The notes beneath the pieces were generated by a model. It ran no database searches and had not been told where the DNA came from. It saw only the letters and a list, made by a program, of their open reading frames with translations. From Porphyromonadaceae bacterium (lineage in GTDB: Bacteria > Bacteroidota > Bacteroidia > Bacteroidales > CAMTPD01): 15,029 nt of DNA. The DNA lies in NCBI GenBank assembly GCA_003447595.1, contig DLYT01000016.1, positions 1 to 15,029 of the forward strand, in the 5' to 3' direction. A program made the position numbers and the translations under genes. Shown here one piece after another: positions 1 through 6,707 of this stretch (positions are counted from its first letter, which is position 1; each line of letters opens with the position of its first letter).

Positions 1-1050
1 AGTTGCAATCTGCGCAACGAAAGCAAAACTGTGTTGGCGGAAAAGAAAGAGTATCTTGCAAAATGCAGCCCCAACGGAATGGAGCTGTACAGTTACGCTC
101 ACGACCTCAACCTTATGGATGATCTCATTTTAGTTACATCTCATCGAGACACCATTTGCAGAGTCTTTTCGATCGAAGACAATTTCGCTTTCGTGACCTC
201 TTATGGTCGCATCGGCCAAGGTCCCGGCGAATTTATTCAACCGCTCAAAACCCATCATTACAACAACGAATTTGCGCTGAACGATGTAAATAAAGATCAA
301 CTCACAATCCTTGCAATAGATCCCAATCTTGATGAAATAAAAATCAAAGAATTAAAGCAATTAAAGGTTGATAAACAAGCTGCGAATAAGAAAGAAATGC
401 TTCAGCACGAAGTTTTTATATCTCGTTTGGATAAAAAGCATTATGTCTCCCTTTGTCGAGGTGCAAACGGTAGGTTCTTTTCATTAAGAGACAGTGCACT
501 GAGGCTTTGTAATTTCTTTGGAGCGTCTCCCATCGGAGAGATACATGACAAGGATAGCGGAATTGGCGTTTCGGGAAAGCTATTCGGGAAGTTAGCAACA
601 AATGGCAATGGCTCTATGTGTTTTGCCGCATTCAACTTACCTTATTTATCTTGTTATACGCTCGAGAATGAGATGATGCGTGAACGATGTAGTTTTTATT
701 TCGACACAACATCTTTCGACATCCGTAATGGCAATCTTCTTTTTAGCAAAGACAAAGCTAAGGGCAGAACACTAGACCTTAAAATAGATGATCTGTATAT
801 TTATATTCTCTATTCTAATAGGCTACTGAGTGAAGAGTCTACGTCTCTTATCGAAACATCTATGGCCAACAATATTCGTATTTTTGATTATGACGGCAAC
901 GCTATCGCTTCGATCAAACTCGACAACTATATCTCTAGCTTTGACATTTCTCATTCAAAAAAGAAACTCTTTGCCATAGCATACATGCCGGAGCAAACAC
1001 TGGTTGAATTCGACTTACCTGCTGAGTTCTGGAAAGAGTTATTCATGTAA
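1..1050 (+). CDS. BF3164-like six-bladed beta-propeller lipoprotein, 5' end outside window
   Basis: The reading frame is open from base 1 to a TAA at 1048-1050, giving 349 visible residues that begin S-C-N-L-R-N-E-S. The Cys at bases 4-6 sits where a lipobox Cys would be, so the window probably opens at the signal-peptidase II site, with the start codon roughly 20 codons upstream. The GTG at 31 is therefore unlikely to be the true start. Visible residues 69-78 read GRIGQGPGEF, the signature turn of the BF3164/TolB-like propeller lipoproteins of Bacteroidetes. Later stretches such as RIFDYDGN and ISSFDISHSKKKLFAIAY look like repeated propeller blades. Members are predicted surface or periplasmic lipoproteins whose ligand is mostly unknown. 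No partner gene is visible. The family call is from motif recognition; the function is unknown. Confidence 0.8.
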   Translation, partial: SCNLRNESKTVLAEKKEYLAKCSPNGMELYSYAHDLNLMDDLILVTSHRDTICRVFSIEDNFAFVTSYGRIGQGPGEFIQPLKTHHYNNEFALNDVNKDQLTILAIDPNLDEIKIKELKQLKVDKQAANKKEMLQHEVFISRLDKKHYVSLCRGANGRFFSLRDSALRLCNFFGASPIGEIHDKDSGIGVSGKLFGKLATNGNGSMCFAAFNLPYLSCYTLENEMMRERCSFYFDTTSFDIRNGNLLFSKDKAKGRTLDLKIDDLYIYILYSNRLLSEESTSLIETSMANNIRIFDYDGNAIASIKLDNYISSFDISHSKKKLFAIAYMPEQTLVEFDLPAEFWKELFM

Positions 1051-1108
1051 CTGATCTGCATCAAGTATTTTCCTTTTCGATATAAGGAATAGTTTGTATT
1101 TTTATAAG

Positions 1109-1122
1109 TTGGGCGATCCCAA
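1109..1122. promoter_or_regulatory. FNR/CRP-geometry inverted repeat upstream of the Crp/Fnr-family gene
   Basis: The 14-bp sequence TTGGG-CGAT-CCCAA has perfect 5-bp arms and a 4-bp centre. That is the same TTG-N8-CAA spacing as classic FNR and CRP sites (TTGAT-N4-ATCAA). It lies about 60 bp before the preferred ATG of the regulator at 1184, so autoregulation is possible. A 5-bp palindrome can occur by chance, and no second copy is seen before the DUF418 gene. Confidence 0.3.
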
Positions 1123-1183
1123 TTATTATGATTAATTTTAGATGCGATTGCTAATGTAACGCTTGACTTTTGATTTAAGAGGT

Positions 1184-1756
1184 ATGAGAAATATAATAGA
1201 AAGCATTCGAAAGTTTTATCCTGTATCGGACGAAGCGATCAACGAACTTGCCAATCACTTTACGCTTTGCGAACTTCCTCGTAAGCACCTACTTATTGAA
1301 GGGGGCAAACGTAATAGGAATGTCTATTTTATCGAAAAAGGATTTTGCCGCTCGTATTGCATTATAAATGGCGAAGAGGTTACAACTTGGTTTTCACGCG
1401 AGGGTGATATTACGTTTGCTTTGAATGATTTATATCACAACACTGCCGGTTTTGAATATGTAGAGCTGCTCGAGGATTGTATCTTTTATGTGATTCCAAT
1501 TGTACAGCTCAATAAACTATATACTACAAATATTGAAATTGCAAATTGGTCACGTGTATGTCATCAAGAATGTTTACTGCAACTTCAACTTACCCGAATC
1601 GATAGGCTTACACTAACTGCTTCTGAGCGTTATGAAAAACTGATTGCCGAACAACCGGACTTGATTAAACGGGCAAACCTCGGACATCTTGCTTCGTACC
1701 TTGGTATGACGCAACAAAACCTAAGTCGTCTCAGAAATAAAGCCACCACTAAATAA
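1184..1756 (+). CDS. Crp/Fnr-family transcriptional regulator
   Basis: This 190-residue protein is a typical short Bacteroidetes Crp/Fnr-type regulator. The N-terminal cyclic-nucleotide-binding-type beta-barrel spans about residues 15-115 and includes FIEKGFCRSYCI and TTWFSREGDITF. A dimerisation helix covers about 118-150 and ends in TASERYEKL. A winged helix-turn-helix follows at about 166-186, where LGHLASYLGMTQQNLSRLR is characteristic. I chose the ATG at 1184 because it gives the usual MRNIIESIRKFYP-like beginning; an in-frame TTG at 1163 would add seven residues. It lacks the FNR N-terminal cysteine cluster, but it does hold C55-x3-C59 and C126-x3-C130. The signal sensed is unknown. The gene is followed 114 bp later by a co-directional DUF418 gene, which may be its target. 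Confidence 0.88.
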   Translation: MRNIIESIRKFYPVSDEAINELANHFTLCELPRKHLLIEGGKRNRNVYFIEKGFCRSYCIINGEEVTTWFSREGDITFALNDLYHNTAGFEYVELLEDCIFYVIPIVQLNKLYTTNIEIANWSRVCHQECLLQLQLTRIDRLTLTASERYEKLIAEQPDLIKRANLGHLASYLGMTQQNLSRLRNKATTK

Positions 1757-1798
1757 CCGTTTTTCAAATAGGTTAAAAAAACTAGAAGTACTCTTTCA

Positions 1799-1806
1799 TA
1801 TCTTTG
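1799..1806 (+). promoter_or_regulatory. Candidate Bacteroidetes -7 element for the DUF418 gene
   Basis: TATCTTTG matches the Bacteroidetes -7 consensus TAnnTTTG and lies 64 bp before the DUF418 start codon. No good TTTG -33 element is seen at the expected 19-21 bp upstream, where the sequence is A-rich. The promoter is therefore plausible but weakly supported, and it may need an activator such as the adjacent Crp/Fnr-type protein. Confidence 0.4.
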
Positions 1807-1830
1807 GCTTATCAAACTAACAATTGGATT

Positions 1831-1845
1831 TAGCTTTTAAAGCTA
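1831..1845. repeat. 15-bp perfect inverted repeat in the DUF418 leader
   Basis: TAGCTTT-T-AAAGCTA has perfect 7-bp arms around one central base, 25 bp before the DUF418 ATG and downstream of the candidate -7 element. It could be a protein-binding site, but AT-rich palindromes of this size are common and no known family consensus is matched. Confidence 0.3.
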
Positions 1846-1870
1846 CCCTTTTGCTTAAAACATCACAGAT

Positions 1871-3028
1871 ATGAAGAACAATAGAATCGAAGTTATTGAT
1901 GCTTTGCGTGGCTTTGCCATTGCTACACTGATGCTGCTCCATGCCACACAGCACTTCTTATATTCGGTATTTCCCGAAAACAGTCCTTTATGGCTTTCTT
2001 CAGCAAATAACGCAGTACGATCAATGCTTGTTTTTCTTTTCAGCGGCAAATCGTATCTTATTTTTGCTCTACTCTTTGGCTTTACCTTCTCATTGATGTA
2101 TCGCAAACAATGCCAAGAGGGTAAAGATTTTGTAGGTCGGTTTGTATGGCGACAACTACTACTCCTTTGTTTCGGCCTTGTCAATGTGGCCTTTTTCCCG
2201 GGCGATGTGTTGGTAAGTTATGCCCTAGCCGGACTTATATTAATCCCATTCAGACATCTATCTAATAAGATTATCCTAATTGCCGCTCTAGTACTTGCTT
2301 TATTACCAGGCGAAATCTATATGATGATGCGCTCTATTGCCAATCCGGATTATATTCCGTTCGATAATGGATATACGCTAAATTATGTACATATCAAAGA
2401 GGGAATCGCTACGGGTTCATGGCTAACAACATGGAGTAGCAACCTTAAATATGCAATGCTAGCCGGTTTGGGATGGTTGTGGGATGTAGGCCGTATTGCA
2501 CAAACATCATCACTGTTTATGGTTGGCTTTGTAGTAGGAAAGACAAATCTATTTGCCGAAAATGATGCAAACAAAAAGTTCTGGATCAAACTTGCAATTG
2601 GTGCTTTTACAGCAATACTGATCTTATACCCTACAAGTGAAAGCTTGAAAAGCGTCTTCGAGTCTGCTCCTTGGATAGAACCTTTGCACACCATCGCCAC
2701 TTCGTGGTATGATATTGCTTTTACTGCAATACTAGTTTCTTTGTTTGTGTTATTATATAACTTCGAGACTTTTAAAAAATTATGTATTCCGTTGAGCACC
2801 TACGGCAAAGCGAGTCTTTCTAATTATATCGGACAATCTGTAATCGGAGCTTTTCTTTTCTATCCTTCCGGACTAAACCTTGCACCATATACAGGGATGA
2901 TTACAAGTGCTCTCATTGCAGTCTTTATAATCGTATTACAAATACAATTCACTTCCTTTTACCTAAAAACACATCGCCGTGGCATTTTGGAAGAGATTTG
3001 GCACAAACTAACTTGGATTAATCGTTAA
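1871..3028 (+). CDS. DUF418 family (YeiB-like) multi-pass membrane protein
   Basis: This 385-residue integral membrane protein starts with RIEVIDALRGFAIATLML (residues 5-22). That R-x4-DALRGFA beginning is shared by DUF418 and acyltransferase-like membrane families. The C-terminal DUF418 domain contains YGKASLSNYIGQSVIGAFLFYP (from residue 311), the diagnostic SLSNY-x2-QS motif, followed by a hydrophobic helix and a basic tail. About ten hydrophobic segments are visible. DUF418 proteins are inner-membrane proteins often described as possible transporters or acyl-group modifiers, but no reaction is established. The gene follows the Crp/Fnr-type regulator in the same direction with a 114-bp gap, and ends just before a strong terminator. 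The start ATG at 1871 is preceded by an A-rich stretch without a strong ribosome site. Confidence 0.88.
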   Translation: MKNNRIEVIDALRGFAIATLMLLHATQHFLYSVFPENSPLWLSSANNAVRSMLVFLFSGKSYLIFALLFGFTFSLMYRKQCQEGKDFVGRFVWRQLLLLCFGLVNVAFFPGDVLVSYALAGLILIPFRHLSNKIILIAALVLALLPGEIYMMMRSIANPDYIPFDNGYTLNYVHIKEGIATGSWLTTWSSNLKYAMLAGLGWLWDVGRIAQTSSLFMVGFVVGKTNLFAENDANKKFWIKLAIGAFTAILILYPTSESLKSVFESAPWIEPLHTIATSWYDIAFTAILVSLFVLLYNFETFKKLCIPLSTYGKASLSNYIGQSVIGAFLFYPSGLNLAPYTGMITSALIAVFIIVLQIQFTSFYLKTHRRGILEEIWHKLTWINR

Positions 3029-3047
3029 TATCCTTCCTTAATATAAA

Positions 3048-3103
3048 CGAAGCCCTGTTGCACAACTCATCTTTTCGATGGGCAATAGCAACAGGGCTTT
3101 TGT
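3048..3103 (+). terminator. Rho-independent terminator after the DUF418 gene
   Basis: The arms AAGCCCTGTTGCA (3050-3062) and GCAACAGGGCTTTT (3088-3101) form a stem of about 12 bp with an AT-rich loop, and the right arm runs into a T tract. It lies 20 bp after the DUF418 stop. On the other strand the stem could also slow transcription coming from the efflux operon, but the T tract there is poor. Confidence 0.85.
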
Positions 3104-3133
3104 GTGTATAAAACACATCACTTAATCGTAACC

Positions 3134-3165
3134 GATGGTGTACAACGTTGGTTTACACCATCTTT
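3134..3165 (+). terminator. Second small hairpin with T tract, overlapping the 3' end of the PII-like gene
   Basis: GATGGTGTA (3134-3142) pairs perfectly with TACACCATC (3154-3162) around an 11-base loop and is followed by TTTT on the plus strand. It could be a backup stop for plus-strand transcription. On the minus strand it covers the stop codon of the PII-like gene and could protect the operon's 3' end. Confidence 0.35.
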
Positions 3166-3446
3166 TCAATATTCCATGAATAGGCATGAATGCCTTGTGC
3201 TTCGGTTTTCATGTCTAGTTCGCGAATAGCATTCATCAATTCATCCACTTTGTCTTCGGGTACCATCGTAATAATAGCCGAGTTCATCGTAGGCCATGCA
3301 TGCGAGCCATAGTGAGGTTCGCCGCGTTTGGTGCCGCGTCCTTGGACTTCTTCCCAAAAAGTAAAGCCGCGGATATTCATTTTGTCCATCATCTCGATCA
3401 AGCGGTCTTTGTAGGCTTGATTGAAGGGTATAAATATTGCTTTCAT
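3153..3446 (-). CDS. Small PII-like (ferredoxin-like fold) protein, last gene of the RND efflux operon
   Basis: This 97-residue soluble protein has an alternating strand/helix pattern: strand MKAIFIPFN (1-9), helix AYKDRLIEMMDKM (11-23), strand GFTFWEEVQG (27-36), a loop GRGTKRGEPHYGSHAWP (36-52), strand NSAIITMVPEDK (55-66), helix VDELMNAIRELDMKTE (67-82), and final strand GIHAYSWNI. This beta-alpha-beta-beta-alpha-beta order with a long mobile loop is the PII-like layout. The G-R-G...H...H-A-W-P loop occupies the place of the ligand-binding T-loop region. It starts 64 bp after the RND pump gene stops, on the same strand, so it is probably co-transcribed. Small PII-like proteins (for example the DUF3240 type) are known beside RND pumps in other bacteria. 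A role as pump modulator or ligand sensor is inference; the exact family name is uncertain. Confidence 0.75.
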   Translation of the reverse strand: MKAIFIPFNQAYKDRLIEMMDKMNIRGFTFWEEVQGRGTKRGEPHYGSHAWPTMNSAIITMVPEDKVDELMNAIRELDMKTEAQGIHAYSWNIEKMV

Positions 3447-3475
3447 ATTCTGCTGTTTCTATTTTGTATATACAT

Positions 3476-3502
3476 ATCCGGCTGCCATGAAGACAACCGG
3501 AT
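3476..3502 (-). other. Intercistronic hairpin between the RND and PII-like genes
   Basis: ATCCGG (3476-3481) and CCGGAT (3497-3502) can form a 6-bp GC-containing stem with a 15-base loop in the 64-bp gap. There is no T tract on the minus strand, so it is not a standard terminator. It could act as an mRNA-stability or partial-attenuation element that sets the dose of the last gene. Confidence 0.35.
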
Positions 3503-3510
3503 TTTATAAT

Positions 3511-6500
3511 TTAAGCCTTTACTTTGTCGCGTTTCGCATACATTTTATGGAGTTTTCTACGCGCTAGAACAACACCGTTGCGACCAAACACGGCATACAA
3601 TACCGGTACGATAATCAGTGTAATGATGGTAGAGAAACTCAAACCGCCGATAATCGCGATACCCATATTGCGCCACATTTCGGAACCTTGACCGGTACCT
3701 ATTGCCAACGGAATCATACCGAGTACGGTTGTTGCCGTAGTCATCAATACCGGACGCAAACGCGAGCGACCGCCATTTACTACAGCCGTGATAATAGACA
3801 TACCGCGCTCGCGATTCAGATTCACATAATCGATAAGTACGATACCGTTTTTCACCACAATACCTACAAGCATTACGGCCCCGATAAGTCCCATCAGGTC
3901 GAGCGGTTGCTTAGCAATAAGCAATGCCAACACAACGCCCGAGAATCCGAACGGCAATGAAGTCATGATGATAAACGGATAACTAAACGACTCGAACTGT
4001 GCTGCCATTACAATGTATACCAACATGATACAAAGCATCAACAACAGGAACATATCGTTGAATGATTCTTGTTGATCTTCGTAAGAACCTGCTATCGATA
4101 AGCTGACACCCGAAGGAACATCGAGCTTCTTGATTTGCATCTTCAACTGATCTACCACTTCACTCAATGCAGCACCGTAGACTTCGCCTTTCACAGTAAC
4201 GACACGTTCGCGGTCTTGACGCTCGATAACCGGAAGGTTGAAGCGCTCAACGATGGTTCCTAATTCGCGCACGCGAATCGGATTACCTGCCGGCGTGTAC
4301 ACAAGTATGTTTTCAATGTCGTCGAGCGATTGGCGGTGTGCATCGTCGTAACGCACTACAATATCGTATTCGTCGCCATCTTCGCGGTATTTGGAAGTAT
4401 AAGCACCATTGATACGATTGCGTACATAGTTGGCTACAGTTGCGGAATTGAGTCCGTTCAATGCCAGCTTCTCGCGGTCGAAATCAATCTGATATTCTAC
4501 TTTGTAGTCTTCACGACTGATTTGGATATCGCGAAGTCCTTTTACATTTGCTTCGATCAATCGCTTCAAGTCATTAGCTACTTTGTCGGTCTTTTCAAGG
4601 TCGTAACCATAGATCTCTACATCGACCGTACTAGCTCCTGTACCCATTCCGCCTCCACCACCGGGCTTCACTTCGAAACGTTTCAGTTCCGGAATGTTCG
4701 CCAAGTCATGACGCAGCTCGTCGGAGATAAGGAAGATTGATCGATCACGTTCGTTTGCAGGAGTAGCTTTCATTCGGAAAGAAATGAGATTATTCCCATT
4801 ATTTTGAATTGCCTGATAGGCATCATCGTCATCAGCTTGTCCTACCGTATACGTGATGGTTTCCAATTCAGGATACTTCTGCTTCATGATTTCGGTAATG
4901 TTGAATGCTACTTTTCGCGACAATTCGACACGTGCACCTGCCGGAAGTTCTACCGTCATCGCAATCTGGTCATTATCCGCAGATGCAAGAAACTCTGTTT
5001 TTACGTCTTTAGCTAGAAATAATGTTCCCAAAAAGATAAACAGACAGAACAACATAGACGAAATACGATGACGCACTGCAAAGTTGAGCAATCGAGTATA
5101 CGTTGTATCCATCCAGTCGAGGAACTTCTCGATCGGGGCATATAATATTCGGAATAGTTTCCCTTGCTTTGGATCTTCTTTCAGCAACTGAGAACACAAC
5201 ATCGGAGTCAGCGTCAAGGCTACTAGTGTAGACAACGAAACCACAATGGTAACGGTCCATCCCAACTGCTTAAACATAACACCGGCAAGTCCGGTAACCA
5301 ATGTAAGCGGGAAGAACACGGCTACAATGGTAAGTGTAGATGCCACTACCGCCACAGCCACCTCATTGGTTGCATAGATCGCGGCTTCTTTCGGCGTACT
5401 ACCTCGTTCGATGTGTTTCGTTATATTCTCGAGTACTACGATGGCATCGTCTACAACCATACCAATAGCGATCGACAAGGAACTCAAGGAGATGATATTC
5501 AATGTTCCGCCCGTTGCCATCAGATAGATGAAGGAACCAATCAACGACATCGGCACGGTAAGGATGATAATAAACGTAGCTCTCCAACGACCAAGGAAGA
5601 AGATTACGACAACGATAACGAATAGTCCGGCATACATTACCGAGTCTACAAGACTGGTAATAGAAGCTTGGATAAATTCGGAAGTATCCATCACTACACT
5701 CAACTGAATATCGGGTGGAAGCGATGCTTGAAGTTCGGGAATCTTTTTACGCACTTGCTCGGCAATATCTACCGTATTAGAGCCCGATTGTTTTTGTACC
5801 ACAATACTGGCTCCTTGAATACCATTGGTAAACGATTCTTGCGCTTTCTCTTCTGTAGCGTCGATTACCTTTGCTACATCTTTCAAGTAAACGTTACGTC
5901 CTTGGTCACTGCCTACAACAATATTATTAAGTTGATCGCTGTCTTTGAACTCTCCCTCTACACGAAGTGAATAGGTCTCGGTACCAATATCGAAGCTACC
6001 CGCAGGGATATTCATGTTTTCCTTTGCGATTACATCGGCAATCTTCTCGATGGTCAAATGATAAGCTTCTAACTTATCGGGCGAAACATATACTTGTATT
6101 TGTCGTTTCGGCGCACCGGAAATGGAAACAGCCCCTACTCCGTTGATACGATTGAGTGGACTCACCACCTTCTCATCAAGGATCTTATAAAGTGCATTCA
6201 CGCTTTCTGTTGCCGTGGCCGAAAGTATGATTACCGGAATCATATCGGTACTCAACTTGAAAATGATAGGTTGGTCTACACCGTCGGGCAATGCTCCTTT
6301 TACCATATCTATTTTATCGCGAACGTCGCTGGTAGCAACGTTGATGTCGGTGCCATACTCAAACTCGAGCGTTACGAGCGAAATATTTTCTTTCGACTTC
6401 GAGGTGAGCTTTTTTAAATCATCCACCGTATTGAGCATGTTCTCGAGCGGACGAGTCACGTTTGTTTCAACGTCGGATGCACTCGCCCCACGGTAATTCG

Positions 6501-6645
6501 TGATTACCGTAATTTGGTTCATCTCAATATCCGGATAGAGGTCTACCGCCAGACGCGTGTAGGAAAACAACCCTACTACCATGATTCCGATAAAGATCAG
6601 AAGCGTGGAGATGGGTTTCTTTACCGCGGTTTCGTATATTCTCAT
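3511..6645 (-). CDS. RND-family (HAE-1/AcrB-like) efflux pump, inner-membrane permease
   Basis: This 1044-residue protein has the full RND length and duplication. The first transmembrane helix (about 12-30) is followed by a porter domain, with RLAVDLYPDI and YRGASASDVE near residues 31-60. A transmembrane block (about 332-540) carries GMVVDDAIVVLEN with the proton-relay aspartates D399/D400. After a second porter domain, helix 10 has VGIVVKNGIVLIDY with the relay lysine at about 932. All key proton-relay residues are therefore present and the pump should be active. A glycine-rich stretch, PGGGGGMGTG, lies in the second periplasmic domain. It would exchange protons for export of drugs, bile acids or other amphiphiles; the substrate cannot be read from sequence. 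It sits third after the TolC and MFP genes and 62 bp after the MFP gene. Confidence 0.95.
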   Translation of the reverse strand: MRIYETAVKKPISTLLIFIGIMVVGLFSYTRLAVDLYPDIEMNQITVITNYRGASASDVETNVTRPLENMLNTVDDLKKLTSKSKENISLVTLEFEYGTDINVATSDVRDKIDMVKGALPDGVDQPIIFKLSTDMIPVIILSATATESVNALYKILDEKVVSPLNRINGVGAVSISGAPKRQIQVYVSPDKLEAYHLTIEKIADVIAKENMNIPAGSFDIGTETYSLRVEGEFKDSDQLNNIVVGSDQGRNVYLKDVAKVIDATEEKAQESFTNGIQGASIVVQKQSGSNTVDIAEQVRKKIPELQASLPPDIQLSVVMDTSEFIQASITSLVDSVMYAGLFVIVVVIFFLGRWRATFIIILTVPMSLIGSFIYLMATGGTLNIISLSSLSIAIGMVVDDAIVVLENITKHIERGSTPKEAAIYATNEVAVAVVASTLTIVAVFFPLTLVTGLAGVMFKQLGWTVTIVVSLSTLVALTLTPMLCSQLLKEDPKQGKLFRILYAPIEKFLDWMDTTYTRLLNFAVRHRISSMLFCLFIFLGTLFLAKDVKTEFLASADNDQIAMTVELPAGARVELSRKVAFNITEIMKQKYPELETITYTVGQADDDDAYQAIQNNGNNLISFRMKATPANERDRSIFLISDELRHDLANIPELKRFEVKPGGGGGMGTGASTVDVEIYGYDLEKTDKVANDLKRLIEANVKGLRDIQISREDYKVEYQIDFDREKLALNGLNSATVANYVRNRINGAYTSKYREDGDEYDIVVRYDDAHRQSLDDIENILVYTPAGNPIRVRELGTIVERFNLPVIERQDRERVVTVKGEVYGAALSEVVDQLKMQIKKLDVPSGVSLSIAGSYEDQQESFNDMFLLLMLCIMLVYIVMAAQFESFSYPFIIMTSLPFGFSGVVLALLIAKQPLDLMGLIGAVMLVGIVVKNGIVLIDYVNLNRERGMSIITAVVNGGRSRLRPVLMTTATTVLGMIPLAIGTGQGSEMWRNMGIAIIGGLSFSTIITLIIVPVLYAVFGRNGVVLARRKLHKMYAKRDKVKA

Positions 6646-6690
6646 AGATTATCTTACGCTTTTATTTATTGATTGAATCACTAATTTGCA

Positions 6691-6706
6691 GATCAATTAT
6701 TTGATC
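6691..6706. repeat. Inverted repeat GATCAA-N4-TTGATC in the MFP/RND gap
   Basis: Perfect 6-bp arms flank TTAT immediately downstream of the MFP stop codon (minus strand). A second smaller repeat, TGATT-G-AATCA, lies at 6670-6680. Both are in the 62-bp gap before the RND gene. They may fold into weak AU-rich hairpins or bind a protein; nothing identifies which. Confidence 0.3.
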
Positions 6707-6707
6707 A

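Noticed and set aside
1163..1183. TTG at 1163 as the start of the Crp/Fnr-type gene
   Set aside because: The ATG at 1184 gives the usual family N terminus and TTG starts are rare; the seven extra residues add nothing recognisable.
2383..2799. 138-codon open frame on the minus strand inside the DUF418 gene
   Set aside because: It lies wholly antisense to a clear membrane-protein gene, its translation shows no family motif, and it has no promoter or neighbour of its own.
4330..4740. 136-codon plus-strand open frame inside the RND gene
   Set aside because: It is antisense to conserved RND porter sequence; the Cys/Ile/Val-rich translation is what a complementary frame of that gene would give.
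5668..6417. Plus-strand frames of 100 and 107 codons inside the RND gene
   Set aside because: Both are shadows of conserved RND sequence and have no recognisable domain or start context.
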